64,000 nt of DNA. Source: Closterium sp. NIES-65 (Eukaryota > Streptophyta > Zygnematophyceae > Desmidiales > Closteriaceae). Shown piece after piece: positions 37,558 through 49,788 of this stretch. The notes beneath the pieces were generated by a model. That model was not told the DNA's origin. It saw only the letters and a list, made by a program, of their open reading frames with translations, and did no database searches. The stretch lies in the NCBI GenBank assembly GCA_948144175.1, contig CANXME010000095.1, positions 1,426,001 to 1,490,000 of the forward strand. The letters are read 5' to 3'. Made by a program: the position numbers and the translations under genes. Numbering within the stretch: position 1 is the first letter of the stretch; every line of letters starts with the position of its first letter.

Positions 37558-38944
37558 TGGTATCACAAGCCTAGGTTGCCACCTAGGACCGCCTATTAAT
37601 ACGGGCCCACTATTCCGCTAGAAGCGCCCTCGTGCGCCCTACCTTACGTGCGCCCTCGTGCGCCTTTCTCTGCTCGTGCGCCCTTGTGCGCCCCCTTTTT
37701 TCTGCTAGTGCGCCCTCGCGCGCCCCGCCCTTCGTTCTGCATGCGCCCCGTCCTGCAGCCCTCGCGCTGCCTCCTGCTGCCCTAGACCAGAGCGCCGCCC
37801 TTGCAAGCTAGTAGGGCCCTCGAGCCGCCCCTGCAGGTCCTTCAGGCCCCCGAGCCGCCTCTGCAGGCCCGTCAGGCCCCTGAGCCGCCTTTGCAGGCCC
37901 GTCAGGCCCGAGAGCCTCCCCTGCAGGCCCGTCAGGTCGGCGTGCTGCCCCTGTAGGACCACGCCGCCCGCGCGCAGCTTTTGCTCGACCGCGCGCCACC
38001 CCTGCAGGCCCTCGCCACCCGCACGCAGCCTTTGCAGGCCCGTCAGACCAGCACGCGATCCCGTCAGGTCGCAGTCGCGGCTCCGTCAGGCTGCAGTCGC
38101 GGCCCCGTCAGGTCGGAGTCGCGGCCTCGTCAGGCCGCAGTCGCGGCTCCGCCAGGCCGCAGTCGCGGCCCCGCCAGCCGTGCAGCTGACGCGGCTGCGC
38201 CCTCTTGCTAACGCGGCCGCGCCCTGCTACGGACGCGGCCGCGCCCAGCTGCTCGCCGCGTCGCCCCTGCCCGCGGCGTCGCCCCTGCCCGCCCCATCGC
38301 TCTGCTCGCCGCGTCGCCCCTGCCCGCCGCATCGTCTTGCCCTACACTGAGACGCGCCCCTGAAGCAGCCGCCCCTGGAGCAGCCGCCTCTGCAGCAGCC
38401 GCCCATGGAGCAGCCGCCCCTAGAGCAACCGCCCCTGCAACAGCTGCCCCTGACCCCTGAAGCGGCCGCCCCTGCAGCAGCCGCCCCTGGCCAATGGAGC
38501 AGCCGCCACTACAGGAGCCGCCCCTAGCCCCTGGAACAGTCGCCCCTGGAGCAGCCGCCCCTGCAGCAGCTGCTCCTTGCCCCTGGAGCAGCCACCCCTG
38601 GCCCCTAGAGCAGCCGCACCTGCAGCCGCCCCTGGTCCCTAGAGCGGCCGCCCTTGCAGCAGCCGCCCCTGGCCACTGGAGCAGCCGCCACTGCAGGAGC
38701 TGCCCCTGGCCCCTGGAGCAGCCGCCCCTGCAGCAGCGACCGTCGCGGCCCTGTCCCTGCCCTGCACCAGCTGCCGTGGAGCTTCCTGCCGCGGTCGCGG
38801 CCCCGCCCTGCCGCTGTAGCGGCCCCGCAGTCGCCTCCGTCGTGCACCTGCCCTTCCTACCACTGGTGAGCACTGCCCTGCCCCTGCTGCTATTGCTACT
38901 GCTGCTCCTGCTGCTCCTGCTTCTACTACTGCTCCTGGCGTGGC
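37558..38944 (+). other. C3 leader of C-rich repeats; Gag capsid lost
   Basis: A family-specific leader: CGCCCTCGTGCGC units, then CAGGCCCGTCAGGCC units, then CCCCTGGAGCAGCCGC units, ending in a CTGCTGCTCCTG-type run. In C1, C2 and C5 a leader is followed by the ~250-residue capsid. Here the sequence goes from the leader directly into the nucleocapsid-like part, so the capsid was deleted or replaced. Confidence 0.7.
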
Positions 38945-41900
38945 CAGATGCAGCTCCAGGGCCGTCCGCGTGTGTCCCTCACGCCCCAGCAGCTTCGTGA
39001 GTGGTACGCCAGTTGGGGTTGTCGGGGTGGCAGTAGTGGGAGTCGTCCTGGAGTGGGTAGTTTGGGAGCTTCTTGTAGTGGCCTTGTGCAGCAGCAGCAT
39101 CGTCCGCGAGAGACTCTTTTGCCCCAGCAGCTTTGTGAGTGGTACGCTCAGAGTAGAGGGTCGCTGAGTAGTGCTCGCTGCCCGTACGTTATTAGCACGG
39201 GTGTCCGGACTGGTCAGCCTTGCGGGACGCGTGGTCACACAGAGTCCTGCTGCTTCGCCCGTCTTAGCGACGCTTGGTGTACAGAGTTTGGCGACGATGC
39301 TGAGCTCCCCGACTGGGTGAAGCTGCTTAGGCAGAGGGTAGATATCTTTTCTCTTAACTATGATGCTATTCTTACTGCAACGCATGCATTGTCTACTAGT
39401 GCTGAGGGATCCTGTCACCTGTGTGTGCCGCCTGACCCCGGTATCCAGTCTGCTGCTCCAGGTGCCGGTGAGGCTGCCGCTCTAGGTGCTAGTGCGTCTG
39501 CTGCCCCTGGTCCTGGTGAGGCTGCTGCTCTAGGTGCAAGTGTGTCTTCTCCTTTAGGTGCTTGTGAGTCTGCACCTTCAGGTACTGCGTCTACTGAGGC
39601 ACTGCACACCTTCACACTAAACTCAGGTGCTTCCCGCTGTTTCTTTCGCCACCGCACTGCCCTCGAGCAGCTCCCTAGGCCGGTTGCTGTCTCTCTAGTT
39701 GACCCCTCCGGGGGTCCGGTCCTTGCGACCTCCACCACTTCCCTCCCTTGTCCTGCTGTCCCATCCGGCACACTGTCGGGCCTTTACCTCCCCTCGTTCT
39801 CTACAAACTTCGTGGCGGGTTCTGCGATCTAGGACATGGATGTTCACCAGTTCACCCCTGCCTACGAGCGTGTGACACATTGCACGTGTGCTTAGACGGG
39901 TCGTCACCTGGCTACCTTCACTCGGCAGCCAGGGTTGGACTTGTACACGTTGAACACTAAGTCCCCTCAGGTAGCTGCGTCTGCGTCTGCGTCAGGTCAG
40001 TTGTCCGCCCCCTGCTCGTGTTGCACCCTGTCGCACCGGACGGTCCTTTGGCACCACCACTTTGCGTACCCTTCGATGCAGCGCCTTCGTGGCATGCACT
40101 CTCGTTTCCTTGTCTCTGGTCTCCCCAGGTCACTGCCTCCCCTGCCACCGTCCCCTACCCCTCTTTGCCTTCCCTGTGTCGAGGGGCGGCAGTGTGCCAC
40201 TCCTCACTCCTCTGAGTTCCCCCCGACGGAGGCTCCTCTGCAAACCCTTCACATGGACGTGTGGGGCCCAGCCCACGTCCGTGGACAGGGCGGAGAACGC
40301 TACTTACTGTTGGTAGTTGACAACTTCACGCGTTACACCACGGTCTTCCCCTTGCACACCAAGGGAGAGGTCCCTGCTGTCTTGATCCCTTGGATCCGCG
40401 CTATTCGTCTCTAGCTGGAGAGGCTCTTTCGCACGGACCTTCCCGTCCAGCGACTGCACTCTGACAGAGGTGGTGAGTTTTCCTCCGGCCTCTTGGAGGC
40501 ATTCTGTCAGGGGGAGGGCATTGAGCAGACGTTCACGCTTCAGGCATTTCCTCAATAGAATGGGGTTGCTGAGCGCCGCATTGACTTGGTCATGGAGGTC
40601 GCTCGTACCTCCTTGATCCTTGCGGCTGCCCCCCCATTTTCTGTGGCTGTTTGCGGTCCGCTACGCCGCGCATCAGCTCAACCTCTGGCCCCGTGTCTCC
40701 GTTCCGGAGACCTCGTCGACACTGCAATGGACGGGAGCGATTGGCGATGCGTCTGTGTTCCGTGTCTGGGGATCTCGTGCCTTTGTTCACGATACGTCCG
40801 CGGACAAGCTCTCCTCCCGTGCCGTTCCTTCTGTCTTCCTTGGCTTTGTCCCTGACGCGCCTGGCTGGCAGTTTTACCACCCCACATCGCGCCGTGTCTT
40901 CCCCTGTTAGGATGTCACGTTTGACGGGTCGGTCCCCTTGTACTGTCTCATCCCCTACCGCACTGCCCCGCTCCCCCCTCTGCCGCTCTTCCTCACGCCA
41001 GGTGCTGCTGTCGTAGACCCCCTACCTCCCAAGGGTCTTGCTCCCTCAGGTGTTTCCCAGGTAGACCCGGTCGAGCCTGTCAAGGTAGCTGTCGACTCTG
41101 GTCCTGCGTGAGGTACTGAGCGTGCTGAGCCTGAGCGTGCTGAGTCTGGTGGTGGTGGGACTGGGGGTACTGCGACTGGGGGTGCTGAGCCTGGGGGTGC
41201 GGAGACTGGGGGTGCTGAGCCTGGGGGTGCGGAGAATGTGGGTGCTGAGCCTGGGGGTGCTGAGACTGGGAGTTTTGTCCCTGGGGGTGCTGAGTCTGGA
41301 GGTCCTGAGTCTGGAGGTCCTGAGTCTGAGGGTGCTGCGCCTGGGGGCGTTCTCTCTTCTCAGCAGCTACATGAGTGGTACTCTCGGTACTGTCGCAGCC
41401 GCCGTGGTGCTGTGGGAGCTGGAGGTGCTACTGGAGCTGGAGCTGAGGGCGCTGAGCCTACTGGAGTTGGTGTTGCTGCTGACCCTCGGGTTGGCGCTGG
41501 AGGTGCTGGAGCCACTGGTCCTGGAGGTGCTCGTATTGGCGGTACTGGAGCTGCTGGGACTGGGGGTGCTACTGGAGCTGCTGGAGCTGGTCTTGCTAGA
41601 GGTGCTGCTGGTGCTGCTGGAGGTACTGGAGCGTCTGGAGGTGTTGGTAGTGTTGCTGGTACTGGGGCTGGTGCTGCTGGAGGTACTGGTGCTGCTGGAG
41701 GTGCTGCTAGTGCTGGTCCTGCTAGAGGTGCTGCTGGTGCTGCTGGAGGTACTGGAGCTGGTGGTGGTGTTGAGCGAGTTGGAGCTGCTGCTGGAGGTTC
41801 TGGTGCTGTCTTTGCTAGTTCTGGGGGCACTTCACGGCCACAGCCGTACTTCGTTCCCCTCCTTCAGCACGTTCTTGGTCAGTCGCCTCCTCCTTGTCCT

Positions 41901-44083
41901 GCTCCCTCCTTAAAGTGTCCTCCGCCTGTCCAGTCGCTGTCACAGCTACCACCTGCCTCACCACTCCCTGGTCCTTCTCCCTACACTGGCCCAACAGGCG
42001 GTCTTACGGAGCGTCGTGAGCCTGAGTCTCGTCCTGTGTCGCCTAAGTCTCGGTCTGCGTCACTTGTTCGTGCTGCTCGCACTGGTCGTCGTGTCCCGCG
42101 TGAGCGTCCTCCTGCTATCCCATGCACTCACCAGATGGCGCTTCGTCCTTCCACTGCTCCACAGCGTGTCCTGCTGCCTTCTCCTCCTATGTCCTCTCTT
42201 CTTGCCCTTGCTGACCCGGAGTCTGACTCTCTTCGTGCTGCTAGTCCTAATGTCACGCGTCTCCTGGCCACTGCTATAACTGACCCTTCCTTTGAGTCAG
42301 TTGCTGCGTCTGCCTTAGTTGCTGAGCTTGTCGACTTTGCTGCTCACTGTCGTCTAGACTATGTTGCCAGTCTTGTTGCTGAGTCTGAGTCTGAGTCTGT
42401 CTATCCTCCGTCTGTCGGGGGTGAGTGTGCTCTTGGCACGCACGTCCTTGAGGACAGGCAGGAGGGGTTTGAGTGCTTTGCCGCCGCTGTACCTCATCTC
42501 GTGTCCATGCTGATTGCCCCTGAGGGAGACGTGGATGCACCAGACATCTTGACCCCGCGCTCTTACGCTGAGGCGATCGCGGGTGAGTACTCCTTTCAGT
42601 GGCAGTCAGCCATGGACGCAGAGATGGCATCCTGGAAGTCCACTAGCACTTACGTCGATGAGGTTCCCCCTCCTGGGGCGAACATCGTCAGTGGCATGTG
42701 GATTTTCAGGGTGAAGCGGCCGCCAGGTTCTCTGCCTGTCTTCAAGGCTCGTTACGTTGCTTGAGGCTTCAGTCAGCGAGAGGGAGTAGACTTCTTCCAG
42801 GCCTTCTCCCCCACCCCAAAGATGACCACTCTTTGGGTGCTACTGCATGTTGCCACTCAGCGTGACTTCAGCACAACTTTCTTGCAGGGCAGCCTGCACT
42901 AGGAGATCTGGCTGCGCCGCCCTCCTGGCTTCATTGGGTCATTCCCTCCTGGTACCCAGTGGAGCCTCCGGCGGCCAGTCTACGGTCTTCGTCAGGCGCC
43001 ACGTGAGTGGCACGACACACTGAGGACTATACTTGCGGCTCTTGGGCTCGCGCCTTCTACTGCTGACCCGTCGCTGTTTTTGAGCACCGACACTTCGCTG
43101 CCGCCGCTCTACATCCTCGTGTACGTTGACGACTTGGTCTTTGCCACTGCTGACACTGAGGCTCTCGCCCTGGTGAAGTCGGAGCTGCAGAAAAGACACA
43201 CGTGCACAGATCTGGGTGAATTGCGTAGCTACCTTGGCTTGCAGATCACCCGGGACAGAGCACGCCGCACCATAACACTGACTTAGTCACACATGGTGCA
43301 GCAGGTCCTTCAGCACTTCGGCTTCACCTGGTCCTCGGCACAGGCCACTCCTCTGGCTAGAGATCACTCGCTCTCAGCTCCACCTTTGGACGAGTCCGTA
43401 GAGCTGAGTGGTCCTTACCCAGAGCTAGTTGGCTGTCTCATGTATCTGATGACTTGGACTCGTCATGACCTCGCGTACCCTCTTGGCCTTCTGGCTCGCT
43501 ACGTGGCTCCTGTTCTGCACCCAAAGGTGCACATGGATGCTGCTAAGAGGGTACTGCGCTACTTGTGCAGTACATCAGGCATGGGACTCGTGCTTGGAGG
43601 GAGGAGCTCAATTGTCCTCACTGGGCACTCAGACGCTTCTTGGGTTGACGACCAGATTACGCAGCGTTCGTCATAGGGTTACACCTTCAGCCTTGGCTCT
43701 GGTTCAGTTTCTTGGCGTTTTATACGTTCGTCTTCAGTTTTCAGCTCCAGTTGTGAGGCTGTGATCTACGCCACATCCATGGCTGCATAGGAGTTACGCT
43801 GGCTCACCTACCTGCTGACTGACTTGGGAGAGCGGCCTCGTTCTCCTCCAGTGCTGTACGTCAACAACAAGGCTACTATTGCCTTGTGTGAGGAGCACAG
43901 ACTGGAGCACAGAACAAAGCACATCGCTCTGCGTTACTTCTTGGCTCAAGAGTTGTAGCAGCGTGGTCAGCTTCGTCTGCGTTACGTGGCCACTTGGGCC
44001 AACACTGCTGATATATTCACCGACACTTCAGTCTGGTGATCATCAGCGTTTCTGCACTATGCTAGGGCTTGTGCCCACTTTTT
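38945..44083 (+). pseudogene. Copia Gag-Pol remnant of C3
   Basis: Starts in two tandem PQQLREWY/PQQLCEWY modules, then a variant finger (C-x13-C-x4-H-x4-C). The protease reads LNSGAS, so its catalytic Asp is Asn (codon 39620-39622). The integrase zinc finger has HHFAYPS where C2 has HRLGHPS, losing a His. Nonsense codons at 40412, 40556, 40908, 42762, 42898, 43284, 43674 and more break integrase, RT and RNase H. Six or more are CAG to TAG when compared with C2. YVDD survives near 43125. The linker at 41.2-41.8 kb holds GGA/GAG-type repeats and a third LREWY-like module (QQLHEWYS). Confidence 0.93.
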
Positions 44084-44341
44084 CTTGATTGCTAAAGGCT
44101 TTGCTTGTATTGTGATCTATATCTATATATACCTACATGCTTGCTTTGCTAGGTAGAGATTACTGTGCTGTTTGTGTTGCATATATGCCTCTACATGTGG
44201 ACTGGCCTTGTGGTCCTTTGCTTGTGCTTGGAGTATGTGGTGACGTTGTGATCCAACCTGAGCTTGCTTTGCCTTTCTTGACTAGTCTTGTGACCCCTTG
44301 CTCTCCCCCACTTTGCCTATGGGGGTGTGTCAAATGTTATG

Positions 44342-44470
44342 TGTCAGAATGTTATTCTCTAGGCTGTAATGGGGTGCTCTATAACGAGTACGACCCATCT
44401 AGGGTTTGCTATATGTATCCTCATTGCTGGTAGTGAAAGCCCTCTCTTCTTGATTCCTCATTTCTTCACA
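44342..44470 (+). repeat. N1 5' LTR
   Basis: Starts TGTCAGAATGTTATTC and ends CATTTCTTCACA. Confidence 0.93.
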
Positions 44471-44559
44471 TGCTATCAGAGCGACTACGCTCCTGGCCTG
44501 TGGGCCCACCTAACTGCTTCCGCTGCTACTCTGTGTGCTTCACGCCTCTTGGCATGCCC

Positions 44560-45260
44560 CTAGCGACCACGTCGCCGCCCTTCGCGGCCCTGTCGCCGCC
44601 CCTATCGGCTCTGTCGCCGCCTCCTCTCGGCCCCGTCGCCGCCCTTCGCGGCCCCGTCGCCGCCCTTAGCGGCCCCTTCGTCGCTCTTCGCGGCCCCGTT
44701 CCCGCCCTTCCAGGCCCCTCATGGCCCCTTCGCGGCCCCTGTTGCCGCCCCTAGCGGCCCTGTCACCGCCCTTCCAGGCCCCTCGCGGCCCCTTCGCGGC
44801 CCCGTTGCCGCCCTTTATCGGCCTCGTCGCCGACCTCTCAGGCCCCTCGCGGCCCCTTCGCGGCCCCGTCGCCGACTCTGGCGGCCCCTTCGCGGCCCCG
44901 TCGCCGACCCTGGCGGTCCCGTCGCCACCGCCAGTGGCCCCGTCGCCGCCTCCAACGGCCCCGTCGCCGACCCTAGCGGCCCCGTCGCCGCGAGCGGCCC
45001 AGTCGCCGCCCCTTTCGGCCCTTCCTCGACCCTGCCCCGACCCGGCCCGGCCATGCTCCGTCGCCAGTCGCGGCGAACCGGGGGCACGTGCACCCCCCCC
45101 CCCCCCCCCCCCCCCGCCCCTTTTCTTGTCGTCCGTCGCGGCTCCCTCGGGGGCCGAGCGACCTGGGGGAGGGGGGCGAGCGTCGCCCCTTCTGCCGCCT
45201 GCTTTGGCGCCGTAGGAGCCGCGCGTCGCCCCCTCCCCCCCCCCCCCCGTAACCTCCCTA
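44560..45260. repeat. N1 GC-rich leader repeats and poly-C runs
   Basis: Imperfect units of CCCCGTCGCCGCCC and GCGGCCCCTTCG to about 45060, then a homopolymer C run of about 25 at 45092-45116 and another short one near 45240. Proline/alanine-rich frames here are artefacts. Confidence 0.85.
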
Positions 45261-45866
45261 CCCGCCATCCCGCCCTGCCCTGTGTTAGGGTTTGGGGGTG
45301 GCGAGTAGGGGGTGGCGGGTGTGTGGTCTCCCCTGCTCTTCCTTCTCCTCTGTCTCCCACTGCTGCAGCTGCCGCTGAGGGGGGTGGGTGTGTGGGAGTC
45401 GACGGAGTGGTACTAGGGGGTGGGGGGTGAGTGAACCTAGGGTGCAGCAGGGGGTGTGTGCAAGGAGGGTGCTTTGGGAGTGGAACCAGGGTTTGAGCAA
45501 AGGGTGTGTGAGAGGGGCGTGGGGCAGCTGGGGGAGGTTGAGTGGAGGCAGCAGTCTTGTCGCCAGCAGCACCAGCAGTTCGGAGGCTACAATCTCTGGT
45601 AGTCACCAGTCGCGTGTGGGTCAGTTGCTCCAGTTTGGAGGCTGCAATCTCCACGGAGCCAATTACTCCTGTAGTCCGGGCCTTTGCCTTGGTAGCCACT
45701 GAGCCAGCAGCTTCAGCAGTCGCCTCCCATCGTCTCTCCCCCACAGTCTCTCCTCCTCCTCACTTGCCCTCTGTGATTAGCTCTAGCTTTGCTTACCTTT
45801 GTGAACTCCTGCTCTATACCTACTTGCTCATTGTAGTGATTACACCCCACTTTGGCTATGGGGGTG

Positions 45867-45995
45867 TGTCAGAATGTTATTCTCTAGCCTGTAGTGGGGT
45901 GCTCTATAGCGAGTACAACCCATCTAGGGTTTGCTATATGTATCCTCATTGCTGCTAGTGAAAGCCCTCTCTTCTTCATTCCTCATTTCTTCACA
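45867..45995 (+). repeat. N1 3' LTR
   Basis: Same ends as the 5' copy, followed by the TTATG duplication and the rest of the C3 LTR. Confidence 0.93.
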
Positions 45996-46000
45996 TTATG

Positions 46001-46116
46001 TCTACTACAGTTTGTTTAGGCTGTAGTGGGGTAGTCACTATAGGGTACAGTAAGTTTAGGGTTTCCTACTTGTACCCAACTCTTTCTTAGTGCAATCACT
46101 CTTGTTCATTCTTACA
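46001..46116 (+). repeat. C3 3' LTR, distal part
   Basis: Continues 44328-44341 across N1. Together they give 130 bp, the same as the 5' LTR. Ends TTCATTCTTACA and is followed by CTATT. Confidence 0.93.
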
Positions 46117-46121
46117 CTATT

Positions 46122-47616
46122 AGAGCTTAAAAAGTTCAGGAAACTATATAACAAGGCTGTGCTTGGACATCAGGCAGCTCAAGTCATTAGTGTTAAGCGC
46201 CTCTCTGCTTTACCTGGTTTTCTTCATCATCGCACAATGGCACACCCAACTAATGTCCCTGTTCTGCCGAAGGGACTGTGCTCCACGCTTGCTGCTGAAT
46301 CGCTGGCCACTGATGGCGCCAACACTCGGCCTGCACCTGTGGCTGAGCAGCAATCGACTAACAATGGTGTTAGCAATGTAACCACCAGTCTCGGCGCTAT
46401 TGCAAGCGGATCTGGATCGGCAAATGGTCAGACTGCACCCGCAAGGACACTTACGGACGCTGACGATTTTATTGACAAAGGCTCGGACGACGAGTTGGAG
46501 CATGGAAGTTGAGACGACGCTGCGTTCCACCGCCATTTTGCTTATTCCAGTTATCTTGCTTCAATAAGTTGCCTATGTCATGGATGCGATCAAAATGCTG
46601 ATAAGACGTGGATGGTATATAGAACTCTCTGAAGATGTGCTCCTGACGGCGAAGTTTGAAGAACACCAGCCGGCCTACGTCGCGAAGAAGCGTTATTGTC
46701 TGCTTCAAGTCTCCCTCCTCCTCGCTTCTGATGCGGTGTGGGTGAGAAGGAAGGAGGTGGTCTATCAAGCACTCAACGGCAAACTTTTCAAACTGCAGCA
46801 TACGGAGGATCCCACCTTCACCTGAGAGAAGGCTCAAAACCCGCAAGCCTTGAAGTCATTATTAAGGGGGTTTCTGCAGCAGTGGAGTTGAGATCGATTC
46901 ATGATCGGCTAGCGGTTTTCTCGATCGCAAGTCGTGAGTAGCCTGCTTTCCTGCGATGTACCTGACTTTACCGGGTGCTTCACCCAGTTACTAGCGTAGA
47001 CACGGACGCCGTAAAGGGATTGGAGTACACTCACCCTGGTGATTTGCATCACTGGATCCACGCGATTCCCGACCCTGCCGGTCGTGCGATGTAGCTGCTC
47101 ATTCATTATCCTGCGCTTTCTTGCTCGCTCTGCAGGGGTCAACATTATGATAAGTATAATCATTTTTTCACCACTGAGTAGCAGAATAACGTAGGAAAAT
47201 GGTACTTAACATTTGGGAAAAACACACCGGCTCAACGATAATGTTATCACGCAACTTACAGTCAACCACCATCTCTTACCTCTTCCATCATGCAATAACC
47301 TCTCGCTTGACACTTGCAGCTGCATCGCTGAAAGCCACCGCGCTAGTCCTCCCATTTCTCCGCGACCCTGCTCTGGCCTTAATGTCAACTAGCAGCAATC
47401 GGGAGGAGTGGCCGTGTACGCAAGAGGGCCGCAAAAAGCCTCACGTCAAGAGTTTCAAGACTGCATCAGAGCATATTGTAAGGGCAGCTCACATGACGCA
47501 CCTGGAGAAGCTCGGCACTGCTACCAAGCAGTCGCTCGAACGAATGTCCCTCGGCGCCATTTGGAAGGAGTACGGAGTGTAGATGTCTTGAACCAGAGAC
47601 CGGTGATGGCTGCGAT
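46122..47616. other. Unassigned DNA upstream of LINE ORF2
   Basis: Plus-strand frames at 46090-46512 (Ser/Thr/Ala-rich, acidic end) and 47199-47582, and a minus frame at 46469-46846, show no recognised domain. The first two could be remnants of LINE ORF1, by position only. Confidence 0.35.
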
Positions 47617-49788
47617 GTGGAGTTTAGGGGTCAGTTGTACATGTGTTGTCTCATTCCTCAGCCTATGGATGATCAGGGACTGCAAGACAGTGGAATCATG
47701 ATGATGAAAAACCACCTCACCATTTCAGGCCTCAATGTCAACGGCCTAGGAGACAGGTCAAAACAAAACAGAGTGAATAACTGGTACAGACAAGCAGGAG
47801 ACGTAGCAGTGTTAGTAGACACTAGGATAACCGCCGACCACCCCTACTGGAGAAGCTTACCCACTCACACAGTCTTAGCCACAGGTCCTAGATTCAAGGC
47901 GGGAGGAGTAGCAAACCTCTGCAGCAATCCATCCATGACCTTCCATGACACACTGACTCACCAATTTGGTAGGATAGTCAAGACCACGGTCAAAGGGGTT
48001 GGCCTAGACCTCACCGTGCTATCAGTTTTTTTTCCATCTAACGCACAGACTAGATCCGCTTTCCTCCGCGACCCCCTTGGTCCACTTGTAGATCAGATCC
48101 CAGCCTCGGAACGCCTGCTTTTGATAGGGGATCTTAACCACGTAGAGAACACCAAGCTTGACAAGTCGTCCAGCAAAGGAGTATCCAATGAGAATGAGAA
48201 GCTTTTCTAGCGCTGCAGTACCTTCTAGCTCTTTGACGCCTTCTGCATCCTGCATCCAGGAAGAAGAGAATACACCTTCTTTTCTAAATCCTACTGAGTC
48301 AGCACACGCATTGACAGAGCTTTAGTATCACAGTCTATACTGCCTTACCTGACTGTCGCTGCATATGTCAAGCCAGACGAACCTGTCTCCGACCACGGCT
48401 TCGCGGGGATGGTTGCTTTTCAGTTAGACGAGAGAGCCTGTATAGGGCCGGGGTTATGGCGTCTGCACGCTTCGATGGTGCACATACCGGGATAGAGGAA
48501 AATAATTGAAGCAACGGTCCGGAGGATCCCAGTCAACGACGGAAACAACTTTGAGTTACTGATTGCACAACTGGGTGCTCGATTAAGGTCTTACGCAAAG
48601 GAGGACATCAAATGGATTCGTGCAACATTAACTCATCTGACCAACTCCGTTGCAGTCCTGATGCAGGAGTTGGGGCGGAACCCGCTCTGTACCAGGACAA
48701 AGACGTTGCTGGCAATAAAGGAATTGCAGTTGAAGGAATATCAAGCAACAAGAAAGGATTGGCTGCATCTACAAGTAGGTTCAATGGCGGAGCTGACTGG
48801 GGAGATCACTTCCAAACACCTTTCGGCGAAGGCCCGAGCGTGGAAAGAGCGTACCCAGATTTCCGAGTTGAAGGATGGGACAGCAACGATCACTGGGTCC
48901 AAGGAGATTTTGGCGGCGACGTCGGAGTACTTTAAGAATATATTCGGACGAGAACGCCAAGTTGATTGCACAGAGTGAGGCTTCACCCCGTCTCGCTGCC
49001 TGGACAGAAGGGTGGCGAAGACACTTACGGTGGAGTGGACAGAGCAAGAGGTTAAGAAGGCGTTTATGGCAATGGCACGTAAAAAATCACTTGGAAGCGA
49101 CGGCCTTCCGAAGGAGCTCTTTGAGTCGCATTGGGACCTGCTGGGGGAGAATTTTATGACCATGGTGAAAGACTTTGAGTGTTTTGCTTCTCTGCTTGCG
49201 GAAATCAAGGAGGCGGTGATGATATTACTGCATAAGAAAGGGGAAAGAGAGGAGCTCATAAACTATTGGCCAATCACACTGTTGAACTTCACGTACAAGG
49301 TTCTTGCTTGGGTGGTGGCAGATCAAATGAAAATGGTCCTACATATGGTCATATCGCTTGAACAGAATGGCTTCATACCTGGGAAGCGATTGTCGGATTC
49401 AATTGCCTTGGTGGCAGACATCATTGACGGCGCGAAGAATGGAAACAGGGAGTGGTACATGCTCTTGGTTGATTTTCGAAATGAGTTTGACTCCGTCTCA
49501 AGGGATTTCCTCTTCCAAGTGTTGGAGACGATGGGATTCCCCGAGGGTTTTGTTGGCTGGGTGAAGTGCATGCATGAGAACTCAACAAAACTGCTGATAT
49601 ATGGCTGGTTTGAAGAAAGTGTTGACATGGTTTCGAGGGTCAGGCAAGGTTGTCCATTGGTGCCTTACCTGTTTCTGTGTGCGGTAGAACCCCTGGCACA
49701 GGAGGTGGAGAAGCGGAGGCTCAGTCTGCGGAGAGTCACCATACAACGGGAGTGGACTACGGAGGAGAGCACGGGGTTGTGCAGGTGA
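47617..49788 (+). pseudogene. LINE ORF2: endonuclease and reverse transcriptase, five nonsense codons
   Basis: A single phase runs from about 47617 with an APE-type endonuclease (ISGLNVNGLGDRSKQNRV, then LSVFFPSNAQTR and LLIGDLNH), a linker, and a LINE reverse transcriptase (MAKTLTVEWTEQEV, KSLGSDGLPKELF, INYWPITLLNFTYKVLA, LEQNGFIPGKR, LVDFRNEFDSVSR, RQGCPLVPYLF). Stops in this frame: TAG 48208, TAG 48226, TGA 48295, TAG 48493, TGA 48976. The first catalytic Asp (LVDF) is present, but the frame ends before the YADD-type box. Plant L1-like LINE by motif content; inactive. Confidence 0.85.

Larger units (their letters stand above)
44342..45995 (+). mobile_element. Non-autonomous LTR element N1 inside the C3 3' LTR
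   Basis: LTRs of 129 bp (44342-44470 and 45867-45995) differ at about six positions. TTATG lies at 44337-44341 and 45996-46000, a perfect duplication inside the C3 LTR. TGCTATCAGAGC after the 5' LTR is close to the initiator-Met primer site, and CTATGGGGGTG precedes the 3' LTR. The 1.4-kb interior has a GC-rich repeat leader and no gag-pol, so it must borrow proteins. Confidence 0.95.
37428..46116 (+). mobile_element. Decayed Ty1/copia retrotransposon C3, invaded by N1
   Basis: 130-bp LTRs: 37428-37557, and a 3' LTR split into 44328-44341 plus 46001-46116. CTATT flanks the whole element (37423-37427 and 46117-46121). Without N1 and one duplication it is about 7.0 kb, near the size of C2. I count four mismatches between the LTRs and many nonsense codons inside, so it is older than C2. 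Confidence 0.95.

Noticed and set aside
45092..45116. Poly-C run as a functional element
   Set aside because: Homopolymer of this kind is a common slippage or assembly artefact; no other support.
36170..49788. The LINE pieces at 36-37 kb and 47-50 kb as one element split by C3
   Set aside because: They are on opposite strands, so a single insertion cannot have split one element into both.
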